Shown here: in pieces, positions 4,950 to 5,383 of the stretch
How positions within the stretch are numbered: the stretch's first letter is position 1
Layout of the letters: each line of letters opens with the position of its first letter
Origin: Pseudomonadota bacterium
GTDB lineage: Bacteria; Pseudomonadota; Gammaproteobacteria; Burkholderiales; Burkholderiaceae_A
Direction: 5' to 3'
Assembly: GCA_002684875.1 (NCBI GenBank)
Contig: NYVY01000026.1
Span: 13,151 to 18,533, forward strand
Length of the DNA stretch: 5,383 nt
Program-made: the position numbers and the translations under genes
Notes under the pieces: generated by a model
What the model saw: only the letters and a program-made list of their open reading frames with translations
Database searches by the model: none
What the model was told of the DNA's origin: nothing

Positions 4950-5383
4950 ATGATCGACTTCTATATTTTTTTTATTTTCGTATCTTCTTCGTATTTGTTA
5001 GGGTCAATTTCATTTGCAATTGTTGTATCAAAATTTAGAGGGTTGAAAGATCCTAGGTATTTTGGTTCGGGAAACCCTGGGGCTACAAATGTTTTTAGAA
5101 GTGGTGATCGCGTGGCTGGCCTTCTAACTTTTACAGGTGATGCACTTAAAGGGTGGGTTGTGGTTGTTGGGTCTGAACTAATTCTGCGGTTGTATTTTGA
5201 GACTATACTCTCTACTGGAGGAAACACCTTAGTTGCACTTTGTTCAATATTTGTTTTATTAGGTCATATTTACCCTGTTTTTCATAACTTTAAGGGAGGG
5301 AAGGGAGTAGCTACAGCTTTCGGAATATTCTACGGAGGTTTTTTAGAGCTAGGACTTTCAGCAACATTAATTTGGGTATTTGC
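4950..5383 (+). CDS. plsY: Glycerol-3-phosphate acyltransferase PlsY (acyl-phosphate type), N-terminal part, runs off right edge
   Basis: PlsY is the inner-membrane enzyme that transfers an acyl chain from acyl-phosphate (made by PlsX) to glycerol 3-phosphate, giving lysophosphatidic acid, the first committed step of phospholipid synthesis. The frame starts at the ATG at 4950, directly after the xerD TGA, with a modest GAGAG site 5 bases upstream, and stays open to the edge (144 codons of a protein usually about 200 long). Visible features are a first membrane helix (about 4-26) containing LLGSISFA, motif 1 with [12 protein letters not shown] (39-50), a second hydrophobic segment with [11 protein letters not shown] (63-73), a third (about 93-110) running into motif 2 [15 protein letters not shown] (105-119), then VATAFG. 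Motif 3 (the C-terminal HxxN segment) is beyond the window. Most PlsY have Asp-x-x-Lys-Gly in the second helix, kept here as D64-A-L-K67-G68. No sign of damage in the visible part. Confidence 0.95.
   Translation, partial: MIDFYIFFIFVSSSYLLGSISFAIVVSKFRGLKDPRYFGSGNPGATNVFRSGDRVAGLLTFTGDALKGWVVVVGSELILRLYFETILSTGGNTLVALCSIFVLLGHIYPVFHNFKGGKGVATAFGIFYGGFLELGLSATLIWVF

Noticed and set aside
4961..5227. Minus-strand 88-residue open frame
   Set aside because: It is antisense to plsY across motif 1 (GSGNPGATN); no independent evidence of coding.
1..5383. A new defence, mobile or biosynthetic system
   Set aside because: All but about 70 bases are accounted for by six well-known housekeeping genes; no unknown gene, array or repeat family remains.

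Overview
The window is an AT-rich (roughly mid-thirties % GC by eye), gap-free stretch of bacterial chromosome carrying six housekeeping genes in two divergent operons. Protein signatures point to a Gram-negative proteobacterium: a periplasmic AmiC-type division amidase with an AMIN domain, a XerD with proteobacterial features down to its HHPRA C-terminus, and a QueG with the GCDDCQLVCPWN motif. The gene order (queG next to tsaE with no nnr between them, amidase and mutL after tsaE, xerD and plsY after queG) is, from memory, closer to Burkholderiales/Betaproteobacteria than to the E. coli order queG / nnr-tsaE-amiB-mutL. The low GC would then suggest a streamlined or host-associated member. 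This placement is inference.

Minus strand, read from 2870 towards 1: tsaE (tRNA t6A37 synthesis ATPase), amiC (septal murein amidase) and the first 393 codons of mutL (mismatch repair), which runs off the left edge. tsaE and amiC are 10 bp apart; amiC and mutL share an ATGA stop/start overlap. Plus strand, from 2927 to the right: queG (epoxyqueuosine reductase), xerD (site-specific tyrosine recombinase, TTG start) and the first 144 codons of plsY (acyl-phosphate glycerol-3-phosphate acyltransferase), which runs off the right edge. queG and xerD are 1 bp apart, and plsY starts on the base after the xerD stop. The only intergenic space of any size is the 56-bp divergent region at 2871-2926, which must hold any promoters for both operons.

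Functionally the genes cover tRNA anticodon-loop modification (tsaE for position 37, queG for position 34), cell division and chromosome segregation (amiC, xerD), DNA repair (mutL) and phospholipid synthesis (plsY). I found no RNA gene, mobile element, CRISPR array, prophage or defence module, and nothing that looks like an undescribed system. Points worth a second look are a perfect 10-bp hairpin inside mutL, an A11 tract just before the Fe-S cysteines of queG, homopolymer tracts at the very start of tsaE, a Tat-like signal on the amidase, the TTG start of xerD, and a few substitutions in the ATP-binding motifs of TsaE and MutL.
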